From contig JAFZDP010000003.1 in NCBI GenBank assembly GCA_017561155.1, positions 1 through 64,000 of the forward strand: a stretch of 64,000 nucleotides of DNA, read 5' to 3'. Shown in pieces: positions 26,892 to 35,937 of this stretch (its first letter is position 1; each line of letters opens with the position of its first letter). The position numbers and the translations under genes were made by a program. The notes beneath the pieces were generated by a model. The model was not told the DNA's origin. It did not search any database and saw nothing but the letters and a program-made list of their open reading frames with translations. The stretch comes from Bacteroidales bacterium. GTDB lineage: Bacteria > Bacteroidota > Bacteroidia > Bacteroidales > P3.

Positions 26892-27305
26892 ATGTCAAAA
26901 ATAGTATCTCATAGTGGTGTAGTGGTAAAGGCCGATGGCAATAAAGTATGTGTAAAGATAGAAAGTATGTCGGCGTGTGCTGCTTGTCATGCCAAGGGTA
27001 TGTGTACCCTTTCGGACAAAGAAGATAAAATAATCGATGTCGAAGTAGATGGAAACAAAACATATAATGTTGGCGATAACGTTGTAGTCTGCGTGGCACA
27101 AAAGCGCGGGCTACAAGCGGTATTGCTGGCCTATGTTGTACCGGCGGTGCTTGTGGTAGTGGCGTTGGTGATGTTTTTGAATGTCGTTGCCGAACCATTG
27201 GCTATTATTTTTTCGTTGCTGACATTGGCTCTGTATTATTGCGTGTTGTATGTTTTCCGAAAACAAATAAATGCAAAATTTGTAGCATATATTGCCGATA
27301 TTTAG
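26892..27305 (+). CDS. rseC: RseC/MucC-family membrane protein
   Basis: 137 residues. The N-terminal cysteine cluster ACAACHAKGMC is typical of RseC/MucC proteins, followed by two transmembrane helices (about 78-100 and 102-123). The family is implicated in redox homeostasis (SoxR reduction or Rnf-associated) and sigma-E signalling. In many Bacteroidetes it precedes rnf genes; none are here, so the local partner is unknown. Confidence 0.85.
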   Translation: MSKIVSHSGVVVKADGNKVCVKIESMSACAACHAKGMCTLSDKEDKIIDVEVDGNKTYNVGDNVVVCVAQKRGLQAVLLAYVVPAVLVVVALVMFLNVVAEPLAIIFSLLTLALYYCVLYVFRKQINAKFVAYIADI

Positions 27306-27374
27306 TTCCTTCTTGTTGTAAAAAGAAGTATATTTCTCGGTTTGTTTCTTCTAAAGCTTATCTGTTTCTGAACT

Positions 27375-30239
27375 ATGGGTAGTGTATATGTCTCGGTGGT
27401 AGGGGATATTTGTTCTCTTTTTTTGTTTAGGTTGCGGTGGCAAAAGCTATTGTTACTTTTTCTACTATCGGTTGTTCTATCCTTGAATAATGTACATGCA
27501 CAATATTATATATCAGGTCAAGACCCCTCCAAAATACGTTGGCGACAGATAGAAACAGAAAAATTTTTATTGATATATCCCGATTTCTACGAGGAAAGGG
27601 TTAAAGAATTCAGCCTCTATTGCGATACCTTTGCATGGTACAACCTCGAAGAGATGGATATGGATCTGACCAAAAAACAAAAAAAGACTCCTGTTATATT
27701 TCATTCAGTAGGTAGCTATTCCAATGGCCTTAGTGTATGGGCTCCAAAGCGTATAGAGTTTTGGACAGCACCGCCACAAAACACTTATTCGCAGCAGTGG
27801 TTGCAGCAGTTGCTTTTGCACGAGTACCGACACGAATTGCAGATGCAGGCTCTTAATCAGAGTGCTGTTGGGGTGTTGACTTCGGTGTTTGGCGAGCATG
27901 TTGTAGGTGCTGTGGCCGGGTTGTTTGTGCCTATGTGGTATTTGGAGGGCGACGCCACTTGGGCCGAAACTATACTTTCTACCTCCGGACGTGGTCGAAA
28001 CGGTAACTTTATATCGGCCTATCGTGCTTTGTCCGACAAAGAATCGTTCCCGTTCAACTATAATAAAGCTACTTTTGGAAGCTATAAAGATTATGTGCCC
28101 GGCAATTACGATTTGGGATATTTACTGGTGGCATACGATAGGATAACCAATCGAAACTATTGGAAAAATGGTTATCAAGGTATTGCTTCAAAGTTTTGGA
28201 CTCTGAATTCTATGTACAAAGGCAATTTCGTCGACGTATATGATTCGGCAATGTTGTATTGGAAAAACGTTTGGGATTCGTTGCCATCGAAAGAATCACC
28301 GACAGCAAAAACATTGGTGAAACACTCCGAAAACTATTCCAACTACTATGTTGCTGCTGTGGATAACGGCAATGTGGTGTGTGCCAAAACGTCGTTTGTT
28401 TCGCCATACTCATTGGTGAAAATAGACTCCGGCTATGGTGAACATACGCTGACAAGACTGGCCAATATATACGACAACCACTTTTCTGCTTTCGATTCTA
28501 AATTGGTTTATACCAGAATGGTGCCCGACAAGAGATGGGATGTGATGTATAACAATTTGGAAGTCTACGATATGAAAACCGACAACTTTAAACTCCTAAC
28601 CGAAGGGCGAAATATTTTCTCGCCGTCGTTTTCTTCGGGTGGAAGTATTGTGGCTTTGGAAGTGGAAAATTCGGGGAATACAAACCTACTTATTTTCGAT
28701 TCGCTGTATAATCAGATTCGGAAAATACTCTTGCCGGTGGGTAATCAGTATTCTTATCCGGTGTTTGGACATTCGGAAGATACTGTGTTTTTGATAGCTG
28801 TTACGCCCGACAATACTGCGGTGTTGGCAGCTTTCGATGTGCAAAAACATTCGCTTTCGTATATTACAAGTCCCACTACAGCTCAAATAAGTAGGCTGAC
28901 CGGGGTAGGGGAATACCTATATTTTTTGTCGGATGCAACAAATGTTTCTCAGATCTATTCCTATCATTTACCTACGGGAAAAATATGTATGCAAACTATG
29001 TCGTGCTATGGAGTGGGTAGTTATGCGGTGGATGCTAACGGCTATATTGTTTATTCCGACTATACCGCCAATGGCTATGTGCTGAAGAAGGATAGTATGT
29101 ACTTTTTGCCATCGGGATTAGAAAAAGAACCGATTCTTCCACTTGTAAACAAGGATAATATTCCAGTTGTGCCAAATGGTATAGACTCTGTTTATGCTTC
29201 CAAACCTTATTCCAAATGGCGAAACTTGTTCAAGTATAACGGGTGGCTGCCCGTAAGTTTGTCGCCCTCGCAAAAAGATGTTGATTTGGGAATGTCGCTG
29301 TTTAGCCAAAACCTACTGAGTAGTTCGGTACTTAGTGCAGGCTGGTTGTACGACTATAATAGCATGAAAAACAAATATTATCTTGACTATGACTATTTGG
29401 GCTGGTATCCAAAAATCAATGTGAATGTGTCGTATAGTGGCCACGAGTACAATGTAGTTTCGTCGCAATCAGGTCAAGTTGCCACCTATCAATACCATTT
29501 GTTGCAAAGTTCTGTGGGTGCCTCTGTGCCGTTGATGTTCACTACTCCCAATCATTTTTTCTATCTCGAACCTGTAGCACGACTATCTTATGCTGTGCCG
29601 CTTATGCAAAATCCGCAACATTTGCTACATAGTCAAACTTCGGCGGTGGCCGGTATCGCTTTCCAACATCACACACAAAAACCATATAGATATATTCATT
29701 ATCCATGGCTTCAGTCTGTGGGATTGTCGTATATCAAGTCTTTTTCATCGGTTGCAAATGCTCTTGTTTTCAATGCTTATCTTTATTTTCCATCGCCTAT
29801 TGCCACACATAGTTTGTGGTGCTATTTGGGTTGGATAAACGTATTTGATGGAAATCCCAAACAAATAACTACTTCGCTTAAAATGCCACGCGGATATCGC
29901 TATATCAATCCTTCGGATATAGATGTTACGGGAAATGTAAATTATACCTTGCCGTTGTGGTATACAGATTGGAGCTTGCGTAATATTGCTTATGTCAAAA
30001 GATTGTATGCCAATGTGTTTTTGGATTGTGCTGCGGATGCCGAAGGAAGTATATTCCACCCGGCAAAGGGTAAAGACTACGACGGCATAAACCAAGTATA
30101 CACTTCTTGTGGTTTGGAATTGTATGCCAATTGCAATCTGTTTCAGATATCTACACCGCTTACCGTGGGGGTGCGAGCCGCATATTTGCAACAGCTAAAT
30201 AGCGTGACTTACGATTTTCTTTTCTCTATCGATTTGTAA
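27375..30239 (+). CDS. large secreted protein: HExxH domain, beta propeller and C-terminal barrel
   Basis: 954 residues. A long hydrophobic N-terminus ends at VHAQ and serves as the signal peptide. Residues 50-270 look like a gluzincin-type metallopeptidase domain with HEYRH (HExxH) in LLHEYRHELQMQ and a downstream WYLEGDATWAE that supplies a candidate third ligand. The middle (about 300-580) has TolB/WD-like propeller strands, and the last ~330 residues are aromatic-rich outer membrane barrel strands. Similar Bacteroidetes proteins are unnamed. Whether it is an active protease is not shown. Confidence 0.75.
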   Translation: MGSVYVSVVGDICSLFLFRLRWQKLLLLFLLSVVLSLNNVHAQYYISGQDPSKIRWRQIETEKFLLIYPDFYEERVKEFSLYCDTFAWYNLEEMDMDLTKKQKKTPVIFHSVGSYSNGLSVWAPKRIEFWTAPPQNTYSQQWLQQLLLHEYRHELQMQALNQSAVGVLTSVFGEHVVGAVAGLFVPMWYLEGDATWAETILSTSGRGRNGNFISAYRALSDKESFPFNYNKATFGSYKDYVPGNYDLGYLLVAYDRITNRNYWKNGYQGIASKFWTLNSMYKGNFVDVYDSAMLYWKNVWDSLPSKESPTAKTLVKHSENYSNYYVAAVDNGNVVCAKTSFVSPYSLVKIDSGYGEHTLTRLANIYDNHFSAFDSKLVYTRMVPDKRWDVMYNNLEVYDMKTDNFKLLTEGRNIFSPSFSSGGSIVALEVENSGNTNLLIFDSLYNQIRKILLPVGNQYSYPVFGHSEDTVFLIAVTPDNTAVLAAFDVQKHSLSYITSPTTAQISRLTGVGEYLYFLSDATNVSQIYSYHLPTGKICMQTMSCYGVGSYAVDANGYIVYSDYTANGYVLKKDSMYFLPSGLEKEPILPLVNKDNIPVVPNGIDSVYASKPYSKWRNLFKYNGWLPVSLSPSQKDVDLGMSLFSQNLLSSSVLSAGWLYDYNSMKNKYYLDYDYLGWYPKINVNVSYSGHEYNVVSSQSGQVATYQYHLLQSSVGASVPLMFTTPNHFFYLEPVARLSYAVPLMQNPQHLLHSQTSAVAGIAFQHHTQKPYRYIHYPWLQSVGLSYIKSFSSVANALVFNAYLYFPSPIATHSLWCYLGWINVFDGNPKQITTSLKMPRGYRYINPSDIDVTGNVNYTLPLWYTDWSLRNIAYVKRLYANVFLDCAADAEGSIFHPAKGKDYDGINQVYTSCGLELYANCNLFQISTPLTVGVRAAYLQQLNSVTYDFLFSIDL

Positions 30240-30454
30240 GGAAACGGCGGTTTAAATATTCAGTATTTTCTTTATTTCGTGCCCAAACTCGGTGGAATCT
30301 GCATCCGTTTTTGGCGTTGCGATATTGCTGTATGTATGCATATTTGTGGGTGTATATACCCCCGCCAAAAGGTGGATATATTCTTTTTTATAAGGAAGTG
30401 AAAAGTTAAAGAAAAAATACAAATGTTAAATGCTGTTCCAAAGTAGCGTGTTTT

Positions 30455-30630
30455 TATGCCGAGAATACCATACTTTTGCCCCCTAAGTGTGGGAGTTTTG
30501 AAGGCAAAACACCATACTTTGATGCTGAGAACACCCGGGTTTCATCGCGTTGATGATAGGGTTTCGTCGGGAGAGTGGTATATTGCCATCGGGATAGCGG
30601 TATATTTTCATCGCCTAATCATTTTTTAGA
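30455..30630. repeat. 22-bp periodic repeat array D (eight units)
   Basis: Units begin at 30455, 30477, 30499, 30521, 30543, 30565, 30587 and 30609, exactly 22 bp apart; a ninth may begin at 30433. The last four start CATCG or CGTCG, and several end in a T run preceded by ATACTTT, GGGTTT or GGTATATTTT. The unit at 30587 closely matches the unit at 47919 in array C. The flanking DNA at 30240-30432 has only short self-complementary pieces (GGGTGTATATACCCC at 30348). 30631-30876 shows nothing recognisable. Confidence 0.8.
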
Positions 30631-30876
30631 GAAAAGGTGGAAAATAATATTTATTGGTAATCAAGTGCTTATTTTTCTAAAGGCTTCGTAGCTTGGCTGT
30701 ACGCATTGTAGTACGTTTTCTTGGAAAAATACGCTGTTTTTCGTGTTAAATCGATGGGTGTTAATATATGATAATTTTATTATTTTGTTAATATGTAGAA
30801 TGAGGCAAATTTCGCTATGTGGCAAGTTGTAAAAAGCGATTTATTAATTTTCTAATGTCTATGATATAAAGTATTT

Positions 30877-30906
30877 TTGCAGTATCGGATATTTTGTGTA
30901 TCTTTG
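30877..30906 (+). promoter_or_regulatory. promoter of the small-lipoprotein cluster
   Basis: TTG at 30877-30879, a 19-bp spacer and TATCTTTG at 30899-30906. It precedes the small ORF at 30929 and the lipoprotein at 31075. Confidence 0.65.
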
Positions 30907-30928
30907 CAAATCGAAACGAATATTTAAT

Positions 30929-31078
30929 ATGAAACAAACAGCTGGCAATATAACCTCTGCGTACCGCTTTGATGGTAATGTATTTTTCCGATATGGTAGG
31001 GTTTGCTGTGCGTGTTTGAATAGAAATATCATTCCGAAAACGTATAATATTGTTTTACCAATCAATTTATTATCATGA
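30929..31078 (+). CDS. possible 49-residue leader ORF
   Basis: The ORF starts with ATG 23 bp after a strong -7 box and ends in TGA. That TGA overlaps the ATG of the next gene in an ATGA junction (31075-31078). It resembles nothing known and has two cysteines. The overlap suggests translational coupling to the lipoprotein gene, but it may be a chance ORF. Confidence 0.35.
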   Translation: MKQTAGNITSAYRFDGNVFFRYGRVCCACLNRNIIPKTYNIVLPINLLS

Positions 31079-31671
31079 AAAAAATAGCAATTATTTTTGG
31101 CGTAGTTCTATCTACATTGTTTGTTTCTTGTGCCGATAGCACATATACAGGAACATTAAATATCAGAGATTTTCATTCAGACGATATTCCAATAATTACC
31201 ACTGTGGATTCGTTGGAAAACTTGTTGGGAATCTGTGAAAATAGAAAAGAAAGTCATTATTTAAGACTACATAAAGATGGTACAACAAACAAGGAGATTA
31301 CATTTGAAAATATATCTTATTGGAAAAAAGGACTTCAATACCATGCAAAGGGAGATTCTGTACAATTAGGTCGTATTAATTTCAGATATCCGGGAGTTGA
31401 ATATGTGTTATACCATAATGGTAAACGTATTGATGGCAAAACTACAATAAGCGAGATGAAAGAATATTTGGGAATAGAGAATCCTATTTCGGATTTTCGT
31501 TTTACTGTAATTACAATGAATGGAGAATATTATTTCGATGGATATACAATGTTATATTCTTGCAACGATAGAGAAGTGCCAGACATGGTTTCGTTTTATT
31601 TTGACGAAGAAGGAAAATTGTTGGAGTTGGATTTAGGTTGTGATAACGGAGGTATTTTGAGTAATATTTAG
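31075..31671 (+). CDS. predicted lipoprotein of unknown function
   Basis: 198 residues with a lipoprotein signal ending LFVSC (cysteine ~20). The mature protein is a mix of beta strands and acidic segments, ending with a C-terminal domain where VSFYFDEEGKLLELDLG suggests a beta hairpin. It is not recognised. It is the first sizeable gene of an accessory cluster of small secreted proteins. Confidence 0.7.
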   Translation: MKKIAIIFGVVLSTLFVSCADSTYTGTLNIRDFHSDDIPIITTVDSLENLLGICENRKESHYLRLHKDGTTNKEITFENISYWKKGLQYHAKGDSVQLGRINFRYPGVEYVLYHNGKRIDGKTTISEMKEYLGIENPISDFRFTVITMNGEYYFDGYTMLYSCNDREVPDMVSFYFDEEGKLLELDLGCDNGGILSNI

Positions 31672-31684
31672 TATCGATACATAA

Positions 31685-31942
31685 TATTTCCGAAGCGTTA
31701 ATTGGTCAAATAAGATAGTATTTATATCAGATACATATAATTCAAAAGACTATTATTGGATGGTTGAGACGGCGTTCAAATGTTATGATTACGAACACTG
31801 TACTGATGCGATACTATATACATCTTTCAAAGCCAAAGGAACCTCTCTAATTATAGGTGTTACTTTCAAGAAATCAAAAAACAAATGGAATTTGGTTGGA
31901 TTTAATATTTATTCTATCATATATGATTATAAAAAAGAGTAG
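31685..31942 (+). pseudogene. C-terminal remnant of an unidentified gene
   Basis: The frame is open from 31685 to the stop at 31940-31942, with the first ATG at 31760. Upstream of it the reading (KIVFISDTYNSKDYYW) looks protein-like but has no start. The piece is best read as the last ~85 residues of a gene whose 5' part has been lost. Confidence 0.4.
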
Positions 31943-31946
31943 CTAT

Positions 31947-32459
31947 ATGAAATTGGTAAACAGAAATATTATAGTTTTTCTTTTATTGCTTATAGGTTCA
32001 AGCAATATATGCGGACAATCATTTTTTCTTCAAAATCATTTGAGCGCATTTACGAATCCAAACGGACTCAACAAAACATCCATATATGGTTCTCCATATA
32101 ACTACATGATGGAAATATCTCCTGATGAAGAAGCAGGTTGGGAAATAACTTTAAAGGGAATGGTAGATAATTTCTTTTGTGTAGATATTGAGGATTTAAA
32201 TTTGAAAAATGTATGGATACATAAAGGCGATATTGGAATAGTTATTCAAAATTATGACAGCATTCCTATCCCTATCTATTCATCTTTCTTTGATTTCGAT
32301 ACAATAAACAGTTCTAAAGAATATGTTTATACCGGCCATATAGCTATCATATACGATATATCGGAAAAGTTCGTTTTTGTACATGTACCCCAATTATATA
32401 TCTATGGATGGATTGATAGAAAGTACTTATGTGGCAGTCCTTATACTACATGCAATTAG
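31947..32459 (+). CDS. small secreted protein of unknown function
   Basis: 170 residues from ATG 31947 with a signal peptide (MKLVNRNIIVFLLLLIGSSNICGQ). The mature part is beta-rich, with GDIGIVIQNYDSIPIPIYSS and a C-terminal VHVPQLYIYGWIDRKYLCG segment that resembles an SH3-like fold. The family is unknown. It lies 4 bp after the preceding remnant. Confidence 0.6.
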   Translation: MKLVNRNIIVFLLLLIGSSNICGQSFFLQNHLSAFTNPNGLNKTSIYGSPYNYMMEISPDEEAGWEITLKGMVDNFFCVDIEDLNLKNVWIHKGDIGIVIQNYDSIPIPIYSSFFDFDTINSSKEYVYTGHIAIIYDISEKFVFVHVPQLYIYGWIDRKYLCGSPYTTCN

Positions 32460-32582
32460 ATACCTATATATAGTAGGTGTAAGTGATGTTGGCCGTGTTG
32501 AAAATAGTGTAAAAAGATAATAGATAAACCAAATGCAGTTTCGATAACTATACCAATGCGTAGACTAATAAATACTCATAAT

Positions 32583-33116
32583 ATGAAAAAAATAATTTTA
32601 ATTGCAGCATTGTCATTTATGTATTCTTGTGTGCATAAAGAGAACATAAGTAAAACTTCTACAACCGATACGATTATATGTAAAAATACTATTGCTCCTT
32701 GTTTGTCCGACCATGTGAGAAGATTTGCAATCGTGTATGAGAATATAGATACAACTGATATTGTTGTAGTAGAATTTGATAATAAATATCCATTTCCAAA
32801 TTATTTAAAAGGAGTGATAGATACATTGGCATATTTATCTGTGAAAACAAAGGATAATCAGCTGTTGCATAATGGAGGTTATAAAGGGTATACTAAAGCT
32901 TATGGATATTATGTTGAGGTATATGATAGTCTGAATATCGGAAAATCATTTTATTGTGAAGATATGTTGGAAAATAATGTTTTGCAATCTGCGAGAGAGA
33001 AGAATTCTTTAGAAAAAGGTCGTTTGTTGCTAGTAACAGAAGATAGTAGTTTATATATATGGGATGTTCCACTATCTGCTCCATGGGATTATGATAATGT
33101 AAGTAATGGATTATAA
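32583..33116 (+). CDS. small lipoprotein of unknown function
   Basis: 177 residues from ATG 32583 with lipobox FMYSC (cysteine ~16). No family is recognised. An in-frame ATG at 32556 would spoil the signal peptide. It lies in a tandem of similar small lipoproteins and is 16 bp before the next. Confidence 0.6.
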   Translation: MKKIILIAALSFMYSCVHKENISKTSTTDTIICKNTIAPCLSDHVRRFAIVYENIDTTDIVVVEFDNKYPFPNYLKGVIDTLAYLSVKTKDNQLLHNGGYKGYTKAYGYYVEVYDSLNIGKSFYCEDMLENNVLQSAREKNSLEKGRLLLVTEDSSLYIWDVPLSAPWDYDNVSNGL

Positions 33117-33132
33117 TGAAAATATACATAGT

Positions 33133-33540
33133 ATGAAACATCGTTTATTTATATCTCTTATAATTATAATTTTATTCTCGTCGTGCAAGCAATCATCGCG
33201 ACAAATAATCAGATATGAGAATGAAATGTTTTCTATTGTTTTGAATAAATGCAATGATTCGATTTATGATTTTGAATTGAATAATAGTGTATCGAAAGGC
33301 AAAGTAGAAGGTAAAGCAAAATTAGTTCTTATAGAAAATGATGTGCCCGAATGTAGTTTGATTGAAGATTATAATGCTGGCGATTACATATATCAATGCG
33401 ATAGCACTTTCTGTTTTATGTGCGATTCTTTAAAACTAAGTTTTGCATTAGAAAAAGAAAGCAGGGAAAGAATGGATTTACAGATATGGAAATCAACATT
33501 GGCTGATTTTCCTGATGGTGGATATACTCTTTACCAATGA
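33133..33540 (+). CDS. small lipoprotein of unknown function
   Basis: 135 residues from ATG 33133 with lipobox LFSSC. The mature part contains four cysteines and an acidic centre. The family is not recognised. Its TGA stop overlaps the start of a 36-codon ORF. Confidence 0.6.
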   Translation: MKHRLFISLIIIILFSSCKQSSRQIIRYENEMFSIVLNKCNDSIYDFELNNSVSKGKVEGKAKLVLIENDVPECSLIEDYNAGDYIYQCDSTFCFMCDSLKLSFALEKESRERMDLQIWKSTLADFPDGGYTLYQ

Positions 33541-33647
33541 TGTTAGAGTTAAATGTATACGGAGTAAGTAATAAAATAAAATGTTTGGATGATTTAATTC
33601 GAGCTATTTTAGAAAAAAGATACTGCATAAAAGATTTTGTATTGTAG
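33537..33647 (+). CDS. possible 36-residue ORF
   Basis: Starts ATGATG overlapping the preceding TGA and ends with TAG at 33645-33647. The composition (MMLELNVYGVSNK then a helical stretch) is plausible for the start of a soluble protein. It may be a truncated gene. No homologue is recognised. Confidence 0.3.
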   Translation: MMLELNVYGVSNKIKCLDDLIRAILEKRYCIKDFVL

Positions 33648-33666
33648 TTTTATAGATATACTTTTT

Positions 33667-33981
33667 ATGATTAAAGATTATACGGAAAAAATATGTCCGG
33701 TATGTGGATTCGATAATTTAGAAGAGGGTCCATTTACACAAGAAGGATATCCTACTTATGAGATATGTCCATGTTGTGGATATGAATTTGGATATGACGA
33801 TGAAGCAAATGGAACTTCTTATGATGCTTTTCGAGAAAAATGGATTGATAATGGATTTCCGTGGTTTCATGATGATGAAAAACCAAATAATTGGGATAAA
33901 CAAATGATGGAAAAACAACTATCAAATGCAAAACTATCTCCTTCTAAATCACGCTATGTTGCAAATATTAAAAATAAATGA
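33667..33981 (+). CDS. CPCC-type zinc-ribbon protein
   Basis: 104 residues with two CxxC pairs, CPVCG and CPCCG, spaced as in a zinc ribbon. A conserved-looking tail follows with YEFGYDDEANG, W-I-DNG and PWF. It resembles Cys-rich CPCC-type small proteins that often occur in bacterial immunity-gene clusters; a toxin-neutralising role here is inference. ATG 33667 is chosen over a TTG at 33637. Confidence 0.65.
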   Translation: MIKDYTEKICPVCGFDNLEEGPFTQEGYPTYEICPCCGYEFGYDDEANGTSYDAFREKWIDNGFPWFHDDEKPNNWDKQMMEKQLSNAKLSPSKSRYVANIKNK

Positions 33982-34015
33982 AGTCAATATAAATATACAT
34001 TAACAGATTATTATT

Positions 34016-34132
34016 GTGGAAATTATAACTTATCCATCCTTGGTAGGAACACCGCAAGACACCATATTGATTAAATATGGAAAAGGCAAAAAGTCTAAAT
34101 GTGGAGTAAATCTAGATCGAATTAAAGCATAA
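34016..34132 (+). pseudogene. 38-codon protein fragment
   Basis: The frame is open with only ATT or GTG starts (GTG 34016) and ends TAA at 34130-34132. The basic segment KYGKGKKSKCG looks like the end of a nucleic-acid-acting or toxin-like protein. It is probably a remnant rather than a gene. Confidence 0.3.
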
Positions 34133-34142
34133 AAAGTGATAA

Positions 34143-34631
34143 ATGAACTATACAAGAATATTGAAAGAAGAATATTATAATCTGCCAATAATCGAATTGT
34201 TTTCAGGTGAATATAAGTACAACAGATGTTATGCGACTATTGTAGTAGAAAACATTATGTACAAATTTGCTTGGGAAAGTGATTTGATTTTACCAATAAT
34301 AAAGGAATTACCATCTGAGGCAGTAATAATTAGTGTTGACCATTCTTTTTGCATAATCAGTACGAAAGATAATGTCGTTTTGCGGTGGCCTCTTACTACC
34401 AATATAGTAGATGTTTTTTTCAGCGACATTTGGTGTGTTGGAATATGTGAAATGAATGTATTGGCAATAAAGTTGGCAGACACATTGAATTGTTATAAAG
34501 AATATTTTGTCGATGATATTATTTCAGATTATCAAATGGGCAAAAATGGAATAATTGAGTTGAAATTATTAGATAACTCAACGAAAGTGATTGATTTATA
34601 TGATGACCATCCGTTGAATGAGTTAGGGTAA
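34143..34631 (+). CDS. protein of unknown function in the accessory cluster
   Basis: 162 residues, no signal peptide, mixed alpha/beta with several aromatic residues (FAWESDLILPIIKEL) and an acidic C-terminus. Size and context are like those of cytoplasmic immunity proteins, but no family is recognised. Repeat array B begins a few bases after its stop. Confidence 0.6.
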   Translation: MNYTRILKEEYYNLPIIELFSGEYKYNRCYATIVVENIMYKFAWESDLILPIIKELPSEAVIISVDHSFCIISTKDNVVLRWPLTTNIVDVFFSDIWCVGICEMNVLAIKLADTLNCYKEYFVDDIISDYQMGKNGIIELKLLDNSTKVIDLYDDHPLNELG

Positions 34632-34636
34632 TTAAG

Positions 34637-34856
34637 TAGTTTCGGTACGGAAAAATACTTTTTTCGAACGTGGTTGCGATAAAGTTCGATAAAGGTTTCG
34701 ACAAAGTTCGGAGCAGGTAACTTCCTCAAGCCGTGAGGGGACTTTCCTCAAGCCGTGAGGAGACTGCCCTCAAGCCGTAAGGAGACCCTCCTCAAGCCGT
34801 GAGGGAACTACCTGCGCCAAACAAACTTGATTCTATTCTCGAACATTGAGTAATGA
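34637..34856. repeat. 22-bp periodic repeat array B (ten units)
   Basis: Units begin at 34637, 34659, 34681, 34703, 34725, 34747, 34769, 34791, 34813 and 34835, exactly 22 bp apart. The four central units share CTCAAGCCGT and form the palindrome CCTCA-AGCCG-TGAGG. The third unit has TAAGG in place of TGAGG. Outer units keep TTCG at positions 5-8 (e.g. AAAGTTCGATAAAGG at 34681 against AAAGTTCGGCAAAGG at 12829), and the right flank ATTCTCGAACA is identical to array A. Confidence 0.88.
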
Positions 34857-34937
34857 AAGATGGGAAACATTGGATTGTAAAACGGGAGAGAGAAAATAAT
34901 AAAGATGGCTGCCTGTAATTGATTCAAAGAAAATGTG

Positions 34938-34945
34938 TATCTTTG
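34938..34945 (+). promoter_or_regulatory. -7 promoter element
   Basis: TATCTTTG 29 bp before the ATG at 34974. No TTG lies at the expected 19-20 bp upstream (the nearest gives 16 bp), so only the -7 box is supported. Confidence 0.45.
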
Positions 34946-34973
34946 CAAACCGAAAACTAACGAGAAAAAAAGT

Positions 34974-35186
34974 ATGAAAGAAAAAGAATTGAAAATAAAT
35001 AGCATTCTATCGGAATGGAATCCTTTGTGTGTAGATGATGTTGTTTCGGAAAATGAGTATCGAAATTATATACCCGGAATAATCGAATCGATAGGCGATA
35101 GCTGTAAATTAAAGTATTGTATCGAAGGCATTTTGCAAGAGATGGGAAACGACCCCGACATTGGAACCTACCAAGACAGATATTGA
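34974..35186 (+). CDS. 70-residue protein, weakly DUF1871-like
   Basis: Starts at ATG 34974. It reads as a helical protein with the pattern INSILSEWNPLCVDDVVSEN then YIPGI, reminiscent of DUF1871-type proteins (I-N-I-L-EWDPL..DEY...YIP). The assignment is tentative. Function unknown; such small proteins are frequent in immunity-like clusters. Confidence 0.5.
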   Translation: MKEKELKINSILSEWNPLCVDDVVSENEYRNYIPGIIESIGDSCKLKYCIEGILQEMGNDPDIGTYQDRY

Positions 35187-35273
35187 TAAGATTTGTAATT
35201 CTGTCAGCAGTATTGATATGGAAAAATAAACGAAGTTGAGCATACGAGAACGATATAATAAACAAAACAAAAT

Positions 35274-35912
35274 ATGCCAAATATAGATTTTTTATACATA
35301 GAAAAACGTGGGTACATACTTTCGACCGAAGAATTAAATATGATATTAAGTGCTCCCAAACTCTCCAAGAAAGTATTTAATATCATTCTTGATGGTAAAA
35401 GTTTAAACAAACTCTCTGTTGGGGATATTTTAGAGAAGTATGAGAATTTCACTGAAATACAATTGATAGAAATTCGGAAATATATACACTTACATCTTCA
35501 TGATAAAAATCTTTTATTTGTGTCGGACCTTATCGATTGTGCCAATTGGAACAATATAGAGAGTGCTGTTATTTTTGATTTTTGCATAGATACTATAAAA
35601 AAACGTCGTACGCCTGTAGTTGTTTCGTCGGCTGTTATCTATGTTTTTGAACACATGAAAATATCTCAAAGCGAATTGGTGGTACCGGTGTTTGAACGTG
35701 TTATTAATAATAAAACATATTATCAGGATTGTCAAATTGTTGCTGCTTTCTGTTTGTTTAGGATTACAATGAATCCAAAATACATGCAATTAGTAAAAGA
35801 ATTGGCAGCGGTGGATAAAGAACTATACACAGTGTTGAAAAACAAACTACTTGCTATGGATTACAACAAGAATTGTTTTTTCTACAACGAAGATGATTTT
35901 ATTTCGGATTGA
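35274..35912 (+). CDS. helical protein of unknown function
   Basis: 212 residues, no signal peptide. The C-terminal two thirds read as successive amphipathic helices (DLIDCANWNNIES, VSSAVIYVFEHM, DCQIVAAFCLFRI) like HEAT-type repeats. Not recognised. The gene stands in the accessory cluster just before the duplicated LNPPV modules. Confidence 0.6.
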   Translation: MPNIDFLYIEKRGYILSTEELNMILSAPKLSKKVFNIILDGKSLNKLSVGDILEKYENFTEIQLIEIRKYIHLHLHDKNLLFVSDLIDCANWNNIESAVIFDFCIDTIKKRRTPVVVSSAVIYVFEHMKISQSELVVPVFERVINNKTYYQDCQIVAAFCLFRITMNPKYMQLVKELAAVDKELYTVLKNKLLAMDYNKNCFFYNEDDFISD

Positions 35913-35937
35913 TATACATCAGTAAATTGAATAGGTT

